64,000 nucleotides of DNA from Mesorhizobium sophorae. GTDB taxonomy: Bacteria; Pseudomonadota; Alphaproteobacteria; Rhizobiales; Rhizobiaceae. The stretch covers positions 248,001-312,000 of the forward strand of contig NZ_NNRI01000007.1 of assembly GCF_002270415.1 (NCBI RefSeq), in the 5' to 3' direction. Below the pieces are notes generated by a model, which saw only the letters and a program-made list of their open reading frames with translations, made no database searches and had not been told where the DNA came from. Each line of letters starts with the position of its first letter. The stretch's first letter is position 1. A program made the position numbers and the translations under genes. Of the stretch, positions 19,734 through 28,244 are shown piece by piece.

Positions 19734-20380
19734 TCCATATCCTCTGCGGCATCATCTTCGTCAGCAACAGCCGCAAGCATTGCCAGATCGTCCGGGGAAC
19801 CGCCCCGATACCGGTCGAGCGCAACCATGCGCTTCTGGACCGCCCTGCCCGCGTCTCCCGCGAGAACGGCAGCATGTATCACATTTGTACCCCCCAATGC
19901 CAAGCTCAACTCGGCCTCGGAGAAAAGTTTGTAGGCAAGGATAGCAGGCCCGCCAAGATGGACCGTCGCCCGTCGCGCCTGGCTGATCTTGCGCACGCCG
20001 TCGTCGGACGCCTCGGTCGCATGGAGCACGAAAAGCGCCAATCCGCCGCGCACCGCGCTCTCGACCTTGGTGGCTCCAAGAGAAATCGCGCCTGCCTTGC
20101 GAGCAAGCCCAAGCATGCCCAGAGCGGATCTGGAAAGCAGCCCGTCGACCATGCCGCCAAGATCGGGCGGCACGACCACCTGTGCCTTGAAGGCGCGGGC
20201 AAAAAGGTTCTTCGTCGCCGCCTTGTCGATATGTAGGCGGTCGGCGGTCACCCAGCAACCACGGCCGGGCAAATTTCTCTTGATGTCGGGAACGACGGCC
20301 GAATCCGGGCCGACGACGAACCGGATCAATTCATCCGGTTCGGCCTGCCTGCGGGTGACGATGCAGGTGCGATCGTTCAT
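19730..20380 (-). CDS. ylxR: YlxR-family RNA-binding protein with L7Ae-like C-terminal domain
   Basis: A 216-residue protein. Residues 1-80 are the YlxR (DUF448) RNA-binding domain: [19 protein letters not shown], then the loop [19 protein letters not shown]. Residues ~95-190 resemble a ribosomal L7Ae/YlxQ-like fold ([35 protein letters not shown]). In Gram-positives these are two neighbouring genes; here they are one. The tail is acidic. The ATG starting [10 protein letters not shown] is preferred over an in-frame TTG three codons upstream. Between nusA and infB; likely role in ribosome assembly, RNase P or RNA processing, unproven. Confidence 0.88.
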   Translation of the reverse strand: MNDRTCIVTRRQAEPDELIRFVVGPDSAVVPDIKRNLPGRGCWVTADRLHIDKAATKNLFARAFKAQVVVPPDLGGMVDGLLSRSALGMLGLARKAGAISLGATKVESAVRGGLALFVLHATEASDDGVRKISQARRATVHLGGPAILAYKLFSEAELSLALGGTNVIHAAVLAGDAGRAVQKRMVALDRYRGGSPDDLAMLAAVADEDDAAEDME

Positions 20381-20418
20381 CTCGTCCAAGGGCGGGTTCG
20401 GTGCGATGCGGTTTCACC

Positions 20419-22014
20419 TCACGCACCAACGGCTTCGTCAGCCGTTTCTTCTTCGGCTGCAAGCTCGTCTTCGGTGATCCAGCCAGCCTTGAGGCGAGCG
20501 GCCAGAACCATCTGCTCGGCATCGGCGCGTGTCACGCCATGACTGGCCAGCACGCCCGGATAAACTTTCGTCTCGCCGTCCTTTCGTTCCTTCCAGCCGG
20601 TCAGGTCGTCGGCGGCATAGCCGGCGAAATCCTCGATTGTCTTCACGCCGTCCTCGCCGAGCGTCACCATCATGGCGGTCGTAACGCCGGGGATTTCGCG
20701 CAATTCGTCGGAGACGCCGAGCGCCTTGCGCTTGTCGTCGTGCTCGGCTTCGATCTTCTCCAGATACTCGCGGGCGCGGGTCTGGATCTCCGAAGCGGTG
20801 TCTTCGTCGAAGCCGTCGATCGAGGCGATTTCGCCGGAATCGACATAGGCGACTTCCTCGACGCTGGTGAAGCCTTCGGAGGCGAGCACCTGGCCGACCA
20901 TCTCGTCGACGTCGAGGGCTTCCATGAACAGCGACGAACGCTCGACGAATTCCTTCTGGCGACGCTCGGATTCTTCGGCCTCGGTCAGGATGTCGATGTC
21001 CCAGCCGGTCAGCTGCGAAGCGAGCCGCACGTTCTGGCCGCGGCGGCCGATGGCCAGCGACAGCTGGTCGTCAGGAACCACGACTTCGATGCGCTCGGCA
21101 TCCTCGTCGAGCACGACCTTGGCGACTTCCGCCGGCTGCAGCGCGTTGACGATGAAGGACGCGGCCGAAGGCGACCACGGAATGATGTCGATCTTCTCGC
21201 CCTGCAATTCGCCGACGACGGCCTGGACGCGGCTGCCGCGCATGCCGACGCAGGCGCCGACCGGATCGATCGAAGAATCACGCGAGATGACGGCGATCTT
21301 GGCGCGAGAACCGGGGTCGCGGGCGACCGACTTGATTTCGATGATGCCGTCATAGATTTCCGGCACTTCCATGGTGAAGAGCTTGGCCATGAACTGCGGA
21401 TGGGTGCGCGACAGGAATATCTGCGGGCCGCGCTGCTCGCGGCGCACGTCGTAGACATAGGCGCGGACGCGGTCGCCATATTTGTAGTTTTCGCGCGGGA
21501 TCAGTTCGTCGCGACGGATGATCGCTTCGCCACGGCCGAGATCGACGATGACGTTGCCATATTCGACACGCTTGACGGTGCCGTTGACGATTTCGCCGAT
21601 GCGGTCCTTGTATTCGTCATACTGGCGGTCGCGTTCGGCCTCACGCACCTTCTGCACGATGACCTGCTTGGCCGACTGGGCGGCGATGCGGCCGAAATCC
21701 ATCGGCGGCAGCTGTTCGGCGATGAAGTCGCCGAGCTGGGCGTCGGGATTGCGCTCGCGCGCCGAAGAAATGGCGATCTGGGTGGCGTAGTCGTCGACCT
21801 TCTCGACCACTTCCATCAGCCGCTGCAGCTTCATCTCGCCGGTGTTCGGGTTGATGTCGGCGCGGATGTTGGTCTCCTGGCCGTAACGCGAACGCGCCGC
21901 CTTCTGGATCGCATCGGCCATGGCGGCGATGACGATCGACTTGTCGATCGACTTTTCACGCGCGACCGCATCGGCAATCTGCAGCAGTTCAAGCCTGTTG
22001 GCGCTTACAACCAT
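20419..22014 (-). CDS. nusA: Transcription termination/antitermination factor NusA
   Basis: A 531-residue RNA polymerase-binding factor that modulates pausing, termination and antitermination. The N-terminal domain ([20 protein letters not shown]) binds the polymerase flap, then S1 (about 135-200, [21 protein letters not shown]), KH1/KH2 ([26 protein letters not shown] and [23 protein letters not shown]), and C-terminal helix-hairpin-helix repeats (about 350-510), ending in an acidic tail. Second gene of the rimP operon, 49 bases from rimP. An intrinsic-terminator-like hairpin in the operon leader may be the target of NusA autoregulation. Confidence 0.97.
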   Translation of the reverse strand: MVVSANRLELLQIADAVAREKSIDKSIVIAAMADAIQKAARSRYGQETNIRADINPNTGEMKLQRLMEVVEKVDDYATQIAISSARERNPDAQLGDFIAEQLPPMDFGRIAAQSAKQVIVQKVREAERDRQYDEYKDRIGEIVNGTVKRVEYGNVIVDLGRGEAIIRRDELIPRENYKYGDRVRAYVYDVRREQRGPQIFLSRTHPQFMAKLFTMEVPEIYDGIIEIKSVARDPGSRAKIAVISRDSSIDPVGACVGMRGSRVQAVVGELQGEKIDIIPWSPSAASFIVNALQPAEVAKVVLDEDAERIEVVVPDDQLSLAIGRRGQNVRLASQLTGWDIDILTEAEESERRQKEFVERSSLFMEALDVDEMVGQVLASEGFTSVEEVAYVDSGEIASIDGFDEDTASEIQTRAREYLEKIEAEHDDKRKALGVSDELREIPGVTTAMMVTLGEDGVKTIEDFAGYAADDLTGWKERKDGETKVYPGVLASHGVTRADAEQMVLAARLKAGWITEDELAAEEETADEAVGA

Positions 22015-22063
22015 CGTTTTTCTCCCGAGCCTGTTTGCCGGACCTTTGCGCCCGGCAGCTCAA

Positions 22064-22711
22064 TCATAGTTCCTGTTCGGTTTCGTTTTCCGCGCCGGCA
22101 TCCGCACCCTCGGGCGCATCATCGTCCGGTTCGCCGCGGCGTTTCTTGGCTTCCTTGCGCGCCCTGTTGTCTTTCGACAGGGCATCGCGAATGAGATCGT
22201 CGGTCAGGATCAGGCGCGTTTCGGAAATCGCGTCATAGGGGACCCGCACCGTCGGCTCCTCGCCATAGGCGGCCTTTTCGCGCTCGATCAGCACATCGTT
22301 GTCACCGGCCTCGACGATCTTGCCCTTGAACCGCTTGCGGTCGGCGACGATGATCGACGTCTCCATCTTGACCAGATGGCCGGTCCAGGTCGCGAAATCC
22401 GATTTGCGGACCAGCGGCCGATCGATGCCGGGCGACGAGACTTCGAGGTGATAGGCCTTTTCGATCGGGTCATCAACGTCGAGGGCCGGCGACACCGCGC
22501 GGCTGACCTCTTCGCAATCCTCGACGGTCATGGTCCCGTCCTCGCGTTCGGCCATGATCTGCAGCGTCAGCCCGTTCTGGCCCGACAGATGCACCCTCAC
22601 GAGGCGGAAGCCGATGCCGCGCAGAACCGGCTGGACGATCAGCGCGATGCGCGCATCGATGCCGCTTTCGCGGATGATGCGGTCGTCGCCTTCGCTTGCC
22701 GTTGCAGTCAT
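22064..22711 (-). CDS. rimP: Ribosome maturation factor RimP
   Basis: A 215-residue protein that assists 30S assembly. The N-terminal domain has [20 protein letters not shown], then [20 protein letters not shown], the most conserved stretch of the family, and the C-terminal SH3-like domain includes [17 protein letters not shown]. The last ~35 residues are charged and probably disordered. First gene of the rimP-nusA-ylxR-infB-rbfA-truB operon. The ATG lies ~94 bases after a predicted transcription start, behind a terminator-like hairpin. Confidence 0.94.
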   Translation of the reverse strand: MTATASEGDDRIIRESGIDARIALIVQPVLRGIGFRLVRVHLSGQNGLTLQIMAEREDGTMTVEDCEEVSRAVSPALDVDDPIEKAYHLEVSSPGIDRPLVRKSDFATWTGHLVKMETSIIVADRKRFKGKIVEAGDNDVLIEREKAAYGEEPTVRVPYDAISETRLILTDDLIRDALSKDNRARKEAKKRRGEPDDDAPEGADAGAENETEQEL

Positions 22712-22751
22712 TCGATCCCTGTCGTTCTACCCGAAGCTACCGGCAGGTAAT

Positions 22752-22783
22752 AAAAAAGAGCGGGACCGGGTGGACCCACTCTT
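22752..22783 (-). terminator. Terminator-like hairpin in the rimP-nusA leader
   Basis: On the minus strand AAGAGTGGG and CCCGCTCTT (one mismatch) enclose a 10-base loop and run directly into TTTTTT. It is 41 bases upstream of the rimP start and about 20 bases after the predicted start of transcription, so it would stop the operon in its leader unless bypassed. A role as terminator of trmB is less likely, since trmB ends 450 bases away with a plus-strand gene between. Confidence 0.75.
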
Positions 22784-22811
22784 CGTCATACCGACCAAGA
22801 ATTTGAGGCTG

Positions 22812-22840
22812 ATATAACCGATCATGGCCGCTGTTTCAAG
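22812..22840 (-). promoter_or_regulatory. Predicted promoter of the rimP-nusA-infB operon
   Basis: CTTGAA and TTATAT on the minus strand are separated by 17 bases, close to the rhizobial sigma-70 consensus (CTTGAC-N17-CTATAT). Transcription would begin near 22805. Confidence 0.65.
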
Positions 22841-23000
22841 CCCGCCGTACCCGCACGGACAAAAGCCGTGGCAACGACAGTGTTGCGCCAGACGCATGGC
22901 CTCCATGCGGCAGTACCCCTGTGAGCCTCAACGCTGCATCACCATTTATGTTGCATCGCACAAAGATGACGACACGTCACAGCAGCGAAAGGATACGACC

Positions 23001-23165
23001 ATGACCAACCGCAAGATTCTATCCGCCATAGGCGATCTCTTCACGACATTTGGCAGTGCAGTCGCCGCGTCGCGTTCCGTGGAAGCCGGCCGCAGGCCAC
23101 GCGCGGACGACCTGCGCAAGCTCGGCATGGATCCGGCTGTCTTCAACAGGATCGGCCGTTTCTAA
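23001..23165 (+). CDS. Small basic protein of 54 residues, function unknown
   Basis: Starts MTNRKILSAIGDLFTTFGSA and ends RADDLRKLGMDPAVFNRIGRF. AAAGGA lies nine bases before the ATG, the reading frame is clean, and the gene stands alone between the divergent rimP leader and the convergent trmB. The C-terminal 'DLRKLGMDPAVF' looks like a short helix with a turn, reminiscent of small YjiS/DUF1127-like rhizobial proteins, but the characteristic arginine-rich motif of that family is not clear. The first half could form an amphipathic helix. I do not assign a function. The same frame is open upstream to 22824, but that extension has no coding character. Confidence 0.65.
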   Translation: MTNRKILSAIGDLFTTFGSAVAASRSVEAGRRPRADDLRKLGMDPAVFNRIGRF

Positions 23166-23235
23166 GGATTTGGCGGGCTGACGACGCACGCGCTTGCCGC
23201 CGGCTCACGCCGGAGGCCGCGTGCGATCGGCCCGC

Positions 23236-23937
23236 TTACGTCCTGATGAAGGTAAGATAGGCGGGCTGCCGGCCCTCACGAACAGCCTTCGCCTCGTAAC
23301 GCGTACCCGGCCAGCCATCGTAGGGCCGATGCCAATCCGCCGCCTCCGAGGCCTGCCACGCGAATGCGCCATGCACCCGACAGTGCAGCAAGGTCCAGTT
23401 CACATAGGTGTCGATATCGGAGGCGAAGCGGAATTTTGAACCCGGCTTCAGCACGCGCGCGAAACGGTCGAGATTGATCGGGCTGACGAAACGGCGCTTC
23501 CAGTGCTTCTTCTTCGGCCACGGATCCGGATAGAGAAGGTCGATGCCGGCGAGCGAGGCTTGCGGCAGCCAGTCGAGCAGCCGGGTGGCGTCGTCATCAT
23601 AGACCTTGAGATTGGCAAGCGGCTTTTCCCTCACCGCCATCATCATCTTGGCCATGCCGTTGACGAATGGCTCGACGCCGATAAAGCCAATCGATGGCGC
23701 CTCGGTGGCGCGATGCAGGAGATGTTCGCCGCCGCCGAAGCCGATTTCGAGCCGAACCGCCGAAACATCCGCTTCAAACAGGGTGCTGAGATCTGCCGGC
23801 GGTTCAGCTGTCAGATCGAGCCGATATATGCCGAAGCCGCTTTCCAGTGCGGCCGCCTGCTGCGGACGCATGGTCTTGCCGCGCCGGCGACCGAAGAAGG
23901 CTTCGGTCGCGCGGCTTGGTCTGTCCTTCGGGTCCAT
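23236..23937 (-). CDS. trmB: tRNA (guanine(46)-N7)-methyltransferase TrmB
   Basis: A 233-residue class I methyltransferase that makes m7G46 in the variable loop of tRNAs. It has [20 protein letters not shown] (SAM motif I) near residue 80, [19 protein letters not shown] (the family hallmark catalytic region) near residue 155, and the C-terminal [12 protein letters not shown]. It consumes SAM supplied by metK, which lies directly upstream, 23 bases away on the same strand, suggesting co-transcription. Confidence 0.95.
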   Translation of the reverse strand: MDPKDRPSRATEAFFGRRRGKTMRPQQAAALESGFGIYRLDLTAEPPADLSTLFEADVSAVRLEIGFGGGEHLLHRATEAPSIGFIGVEPFVNGMAKMMMAVREKPLANLKVYDDDATRLLDWLPQASLAGIDLLYPDPWPKKKHWKRRFVSPINLDRFARVLKPGSKFRFASDIDTYVNWTLLHCRVHGAFAWQASEAADWHRPYDGWPGTRYEAKAVREGRQPAYLTFIRT

Positions 23938-23960
23938 GGCAGGACTTTGCGGCGCCGCTG

Positions 23961-25226
23961 TCAGGCGGCGACCGCGTCCTTGAGCGCCTTGGCGAGATCG
24001 GTCTTTTCCCAGGAGAAGGACCCATCGCGGCCGGCCTTGCGGCCGAAATGGCCATAGGACGACGTCTTGGCGTAGATCGGCTTGTTGAGATCGAGATGGC
24101 GGCGGATGCCTGACGGCGACAGATCCATCACCGTGCGCAGCGCCTCTTCAAGCTTGGCCTCGTCGACCTTGCCGGTGCCGTGCAGGTCGACATAGACCGA
24201 CAGCGGCTGGGCGACGCCGATGGCGTAGGAAAGCTGAATGGTGCAGCGGTCGGCGAGTTTCGCCGCCACGACGTTCTTGGCGAGGTAGCGCGCCGCATAG
24301 GCGGCGGAACGATCGACCTTGGTGGTGTCCTTGCCCGAAAAGGCGCCGCCGCCATGCGGTGCGGCACCGCCATAGGTGTCGACGATGATCTTGCGGCCGG
24401 TGAGGCCAGCATCACCGTCCGGGCCGCCGATGACGAACTTGCCGGTCGGGTTGATGTACCACATGCAATCGTCGGCGATCTTGAGTTCACCAAGCGCCTC
24501 GCGGATATAGGGTTCCACGACCTTGCGGACCTTCTTCGAATCCCAGGTCGCGTCGAGATGCTGGGTCGACAGCACGATCTGCGTCGCCTCGGCGGCCTTG
24601 CCGTCGATGTAGCGGACGGTGACCTGGCTCTTGGCGTCCGGGCCGAGCTTGCCGGCCTCGCCGTTGTTTTCGTGACGGGCGGCGGCCAGCAGTTCGAGGA
24701 TCTTGTGGCTGTAGTAGATCGGCGCCGGCATCAGGTCCGGCGTCTCGCGGCAGGCATAGCCGAACATGATGCCCTGATCGCCGGCACCTTCCTCGCCCTG
24801 ACGGTCGGACGCGTTGTCGACACCCTGGCCGATATCGGGCGACTGGCCGTGCAGGAGAACCTCGATCTTGGCCGTCTTCCAGTGGAAGCCGGCCTGCTCG
24901 TAGCCGATCCCGCGGATCGCCTTGCGGGCGACGGATTTGAATTTTGCCGGGTTCACGACCGGGTGGCCGGCGGCATCCTTGAGGATGTTGCCTTCCTTGT
25001 CCTTCTTCAGCAGCGTCTCGGGGACGCGCACCTCACCGGCGATGACGACGCGGTTGGTGGTGGCCAGCGTCTCGCAGGCGACGCGGACTTTCCATGGGTC
25101 CATGCCGGTCTTCTTGGCTTCGCGATAGACCAGATCGACGATCTCGTCGGAGATACGGTCGCAGACTTTGTCGGGATGGCCCTCGGCAACGGATTCCGAG
25201 GTAAAGAAGTAATTCTGCCGCGTCAC
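23961..25226 (-). CDS. metK: S-adenosylmethionine synthetase
   Basis: A 421-residue enzyme making SAM from methionine and ATP. Conserved segments in order: [22 protein letters not shown] (written here in part; ATP site His in EGHPDK), [33 protein letters not shown], and [19 protein letters not shown]. The length slightly exceeds the usual ~390, explained by insertions around residues 75-100. The GTG start follows AGGGG by about seven bases and yields the family N-terminus [13 protein letters not shown]. Upstream are a promoter-like sequence and a terminator-like hairpin, suggesting regulated read-through. Confidence 0.96.
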   Translation of the reverse strand: MTRQNYFFTSESVAEGHPDKVCDRISDEIVDLVYREAKKTGMDPWKVRVACETLATTNRVVIAGEVRVPETLLKKDKEGNILKDAAGHPVVNPAKFKSVARKAIRGIGYEQAGFHWKTAKIEVLLHGQSPDIGQGVDNASDRQGEEGAGDQGIMFGYACRETPDLMPAPIYYSHKILELLAAARHENNGEAGKLGPDAKSQVTVRYIDGKAAEATQIVLSTQHLDATWDSKKVRKVVEPYIREALGELKIADDCMWYINPTGKFVIGGPDGDAGLTGRKIIVDTYGGAAPHGGGAFSGKDTTKVDRSAAYAARYLAKNVVAAKLADRCTIQLSYAIGVAQPLSVYVDLHGTGKVDEAKLEEALRTVMDLSPSGIRRHLDLNKPIYAKTSSYGHFGRKAGRDGSFSWEKTDLAKALKDAVAA

Positions 25227-25241
25227 GGGTGTCCCCTCTTG

Positions 25242-25266
25242 AAAAAACGATCGGCAGGCTGCCGAT
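25242..25266 (-). terminator. Terminator-like hairpin 15 bases before the metK start
   Basis: ATCGGCA and TGCCGAT pair perfectly around GCC and are followed by CG and TTTTTT on the minus strand. The metK ribosome binding site (AGGGG) follows immediately. The core CGGCAGCCTGCCG is identical to that of the hairpin at 25357-25379, so arms of the two can pair with each other instead. Confidence 0.7.
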
Positions 25267-25280
25267 TTTGGCGCGCCACG

Positions 25281-25310
25281 TGTTAGCGGGGTGGAGCGCC
25301 GCTCGTCAAG
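25281..25310 (-). promoter_or_regulatory. Predicted metK promoter
   Basis: CTTGAC on the minus strand is followed after 18 bases by CTAACA (TTGACG with a 17-base spacer is the equivalent reading). Transcription would start around 25274 and enter the terminator-like hairpin almost at once. Confidence 0.5.
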
Positions 25311-25356
25311 CGGTGCTGCCGTTCTGGCATGAATGTCGATGCAGTTATCTTGTGCC

Positions 25357-25379
25357 ACCGGCGGCAGGCTGCCGCCGGT
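25357..25379 (-). terminator. Hairpin after praR/phrR
   Basis: Perfect 10-bp arms ACCGGCGGCA and TGCCGCCGGT around a 3-base loop, 18 bases past the regulator stop. No U-run follows, so its efficiency as a terminator is doubtful. Confidence 0.55.
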
Positions 25380-25396
25380 CCAAACGGGATTGCGGA

Positions 25397-25816
25397 TCAG
25401 TCGAGATCGTCCGTGGAGAGCGATTTGACCAGGTCAATGATCCTGCGGCGCACCTTGGCATCGGCAATCTTGACAAAAGCGCGGTTGAGCTGAAGGCCTT
25501 CAGGACTGCCGCAGAATTCGACGGCGAAAGCCATCGACGTATCTTCGGCAAAGCCACGGCCGGGCGCGGCCTCCTGGCCGGGCGCATCTTCGAAAAAGAA
25601 GGCGACTGGCACGCCGAGAATCGACGCGATCGCCTGCAGGCGGCTGGCGCCGACGCGGTTGGTGCCCTTTTCATATTTCTGAATCTGTTGAAATGTGATG
25701 CCGAGATTCTCGCCCAGTTTCTCCTGGCTCATTCCCAGCATATTGCGGCGAAGCCGGATGCGACTGCCAACATGGATGTCGATCGGATTCGGTTTCTTCT
25801 TGTTGTCTTCTGTCAT
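25397..25816 (-). CDS. praR: XRE-family regulator, PraR/PhrR type
   Basis: A 139-residue DNA-binding protein. The helix-turn-helix is at residues 18-72: [59 protein letters not shown]. The C-terminal ~55 residues ([20 protein letters not shown]) are typical of the rhizobial PraR/PhrR group. PhrR was described next to actA (lnt) in Sinorhizobium as an acid-inducible regulator and PraR in Rhizobium leguminosarum affects biofilm and quorum sensing; the lnt-praR-metK order here supports this assignment. Target genes are not visible. Confidence 0.85.
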   Translation of the reverse strand: MTEDNKKKPNPIDIHVGSRIRLRRNMLGMSQEKLGENLGITFQQIQKYEKGTNRVGASRLQAIASILGVPVAFFFEDAPGQEAAPGRGFAEDTSMAFAVEFCGSPEGLQLNRAFVKIADAKVRRRIIDLVKSLSTDDLD

Positions 25817-25957
25817 TTTTTCCTCGCCGAATTTTTTCGGCTTTCTCTATTTTTTTCTTGCCCAAACGACGCCGGCGGCAACTGCCCCAACAGAACGATC
25901 CACCGACTTCGAGAAATTTTCAGGCACTTACAGTATGAGTTTCTAATGTGTGGGCTG

Positions 25958-27550
25958 TCAATTCACCCGTAGCCTTTGCCTTACGTTCAACAATGCGGCG
26001 GCGATGGCAAACAGCAACATGATCAGCATTCCGTTAATGCGCCTTTGGCCGGCGGATATGACCGCCCGCCCGGAAATCGGCACGTGCGCATCGATGGCGC
26101 CGCGCGCATCGATCGCCAGCGCATCGACGACGCGCCCGCGCGTATCGACGACTGCCGAGATACCGTTGTTGGCAGCACGCAACAATGGCAATCCATTCTC
26201 CACCGCACGGATCTGGGCCTGCCTGAAATGCTGATACGGACCCGGCGTGTCGCCGAACCACGCATCATTGGTAACGTTCACAATAAGCTGCGCTGACGTA
26301 GCGTCAACTGCCACCAGATCGGGAAAGATCACCTCATAACAGATAAATGGCAGCGCACGGATGCCGTCAGGCAAAGTGATGGCGTGCCGCTCGTTGCCGG
26401 CCGCAAATGTCATCGGCCCGGCAACCAGTTGCTCGATGCCGAAACGCTCGAGCAGATCGGCGAAAGGCAGGTATTCGCCGAACGGCACCAGATGAACCTT
26501 GTCGACGGCGTCGGCGATTTCACCCTTGTCGTCGATCGCCACCACGGAGTTGTAGTAGCGGCTGTCGGCATTCGCCGCCGAGCCGCCTTCCTCGCGGACG
26601 ACGCCGGCGATCAGCATCTGGCCGGGTCCGAGCATGTCGCCCAGCGCCGTCAACGCGTCCGGACGCTCGGTGAAGAGGAACGGCACCGAGGTCTCGGGCC
26701 ACAGGATCAATTGCGGCTTTTCATGACCGGGGTCCGGCGCCTTGGCCGACAGCCCCATCAAAGTTGCGAAGATGCGGTCGCGCACCGAGGCATCCCACTT
26801 TTCCGACAGATCCACGGCCGGCTGGACGATGCGGACATCCAGGCTGTGCGTCGCCGGCTTTTCGGGAGTGGCAAGCCTGACATAGCCGAAACCGATATGG
26901 GCGGCGGCGAGGACGGCAAACAGTGCCGCGCCGAGGCGCAGATGCCGGCGCGCCACCAGCAGCGCCGGCAATGCGAAGACGAACACAGCGAGCGCGTTCA
27001 TGCCGATCATGCCGGTCACCGAGACGCTCTGCATCAGCAAGGGCACGGGCATGGCCGCATAGCCGATCGCATTCCACGGAAAACCGGTGAACAGGAAGTC
27101 GCGCAGCCACTCCGCCAGCCCAAAACCAAAAGCAAGGGCGGCAATGCGGCCGATATCGCTGCTCCACAGCAGTCGAGCAACCATTGCCGCAAAGCCGTAG
27201 AAAAAGGCGAGTGCGAAGGGAATGCCGACCACCGCGAAGGGAAGCGCCCAGGCAAAACTGTCGGCCTCGACCAGCAGTGCCGAGCCAATCCACCAGAGGC
27301 CGGTAAGGAAATAGCCGAAGCCGAACCACCAGCCGACGGCGAAGGCAGGCCGCAGGCGACGAAACAGGCTGCCGGAGGCTTCGCCGGTGGCGCCATCGAT
27401 CAGCCAGACCAGCAAGGGAAACGAGATGAAACAGGCCGCGAAGAAATCGTAAGGGGCCTGGCCAAGCACGGCAAACGCCCCGGCGAGAAACGCCACCAGC
27501 GCGCGCCGCCAACCCCAAAGCAGAATTATCCGGCCGGCCAGGCGCTCCAT
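25958..27550 (-). CDS. lnt: Apolipoprotein N-acyltransferase
   Basis: A 530-residue inner-membrane enzyme that adds the third acyl chain to lipoproteins. About six N-terminal membrane segments (for example [35 protein letters not shown]) precede a periplasmic nitrilase-like domain with catalytic Glu in [11 protein letters not shown], Lys in [14 protein letters not shown] and Cys in [13 protein letters not shown] last hydrophobic segment ([16 protein letters not shown]) ends the protein. The ATG starting [13 protein letters not shown] is chosen; 11 further codons upstream are open. The sinorhizobial orthologue (actA) is needed for acid tolerance. Confidence 0.94.
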   Translation of the reverse strand: MERLAGRIILLWGWRRALVAFLAGAFAVLGQAPYDFFAACFISFPLLVWLIDGATGEASGSLFRRLRPAFAVGWWFGFGYFLTGLWWIGSALLVEADSFAWALPFAVVGIPFALAFFYGFAAMVARLLWSSDIGRIAALAFGFGLAEWLRDFLFTGFPWNAIGYAAMPVPLLMQSVSVTGMIGMNALAVFVFALPALLVARRHLRLGAALFAVLAAAHIGFGYVRLATPEKPATHSLDVRIVQPAVDLSEKWDASVRDRIFATLMGLSAKAPDPGHEKPQLILWPETSVPFLFTERPDALTALGDMLGPGQMLIAGVVREEGGSAANADSRYYNSVVAIDDKGEIADAVDKVHLVPFGEYLPFADLLERFGIEQLVAGPMTFAAGNERHAITLPDGIRALPFICYEVIFPDLVAVDATSAQLIVNVTNDAWFGDTPGPYQHFRQAQIRAVENGLPLLRAANNGISAVVDTRGRVVDALAIDARGAIDAHVPISGRAVISAGQRRINGMLIMLLFAIAAALLNVRQRLRVN

Positions 27551-27645
27551 GCAAACTTCCGAGTCGCGCGAATCAGGAAGCAAGATTTAACAGGCCGCGG
27601 TCCGCGCTCCAAACGCCGGATGGCTGGCTACAATGCAAGCTCCGC

Positions 27646-28116
27646 CTACCGGTGCCAGCCGTCGATGCGCACGCCGCCCAACCGTTCGGCCTCTTCACGC
27701 GAAACAGCGCGAATGGTCTGGGTGAAGGTCCAGACATGGCCTTCGGGATCACGTGCCCGATACTGGCGCTCACCGTAGAACTGATCCGCAGGCTCCTGGA
27801 TGATCTCGGCGCCGCTCGCCCTGGCGTGCTCACAATGGGCGTCCAGGCCGTCCTTCAGCCGCACATAGACTGATTGGGTGTTCTTGCCGGAGACGGAAGC
27901 GGGGCTGGCGACGTAATCGGTCCATTCGGAATCGACGATGATGTAGCCGTCGCCGAACCGCATCTCGGAGTGGACGAGCCTTCCATCGGCGTCGCTGACC
28001 ACCATGCTGCGCTCGAAGCCGAAGGCCGTTTCCAGCCAGTCCAGAGCGGCGCAAGGGCCCCTGTAGAACACCCCGGACCCCAAGGTGGAATGCTTGAAGG
28101 GGTCCTCGACCGTCAT
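27646..28116 (-). CDS. VOC (glyoxalase/bleomycin-resistance) family protein
   Basis: A 156-residue single-domain protein of the PhnB-like VOC fold. The two beta-alpha-beta-beta modules are visible as CAALDWLETAFGFERSMVVSD with GRLVHSEMRFGDGYIIVDSE, and DAHCEHARASGAEIIQEPAD with YRARDPEGHVWTFTQ. The C-terminal Glu/His pair in RARDPEGHVW is common in the family. Substrate is unknown. It sits between lnt and corC, with the repeat region upstream, and seems to be transcribed alone. Confidence 0.85.
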   Translation of the reverse strand: MTVEDPFKHSTLGSGVFYRGPCAALDWLETAFGFERSMVVSDADGRLVHSEMRFGDGYIIVDSEWTDYVASPASVSGKNTQSVYVRLKDGLDAHCEHARASGAEIIQEPADQFYGERQYRARDPEGHVWTFTQTIRAVSREEAERLGGVRIDGWHR

Positions 28117-28144
28117 CCGCGAGCGCTTATGTCCTTGTTTTGTC

Positions 28145-28244
28145 GCATGATGTTCGTCCGAAAAGTCTGCAACCTTTCGGCATCGTGCTTTGGTCTTGTC
28201 GCATGATGTTTATCCGAAAAGTCTGCAACTTTTCGGCATCATGC
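28145..28244. repeat. Two tandem palindromic repeats between corC and the VOC gene
   Basis: Units 28145-28188 and 28201-28244 are ~85% identical. Each has the arms GCATGATG/CATCATGC (or close) and CCGAAAAG/CTTTTCGG around TCTGCAA, so each forms a long hairpin. The second unit abuts the corC stop codon and could end its transcript. They are not CRISPR: only two units and a 12-base gap. Confidence 0.75.

Noticed and set aside
20401..22194. A 597-codon open frame antisense to nusA
   Set aside because: NusA domains are complete on the other strand; no ribosome binding site or domain for the antisense frame.
22784..23000. tRNA gene ahead of rimP, as in E. coli metY-rimP
   Set aside because: No T-loop or acceptor stem pattern was found on either strand.
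25227..25396. Known SAM-II riboswitch before metK
   Set aside because: Neither the conserved GATTT nor the CTAAAG landmark of SAM-II could be found; only hairpins and a U-run are visible.
28145..28244. CRISPR or IS end repeats
   Set aside because: Only two units with a 12-base gap, each internally palindromic; no transposase or target duplications.
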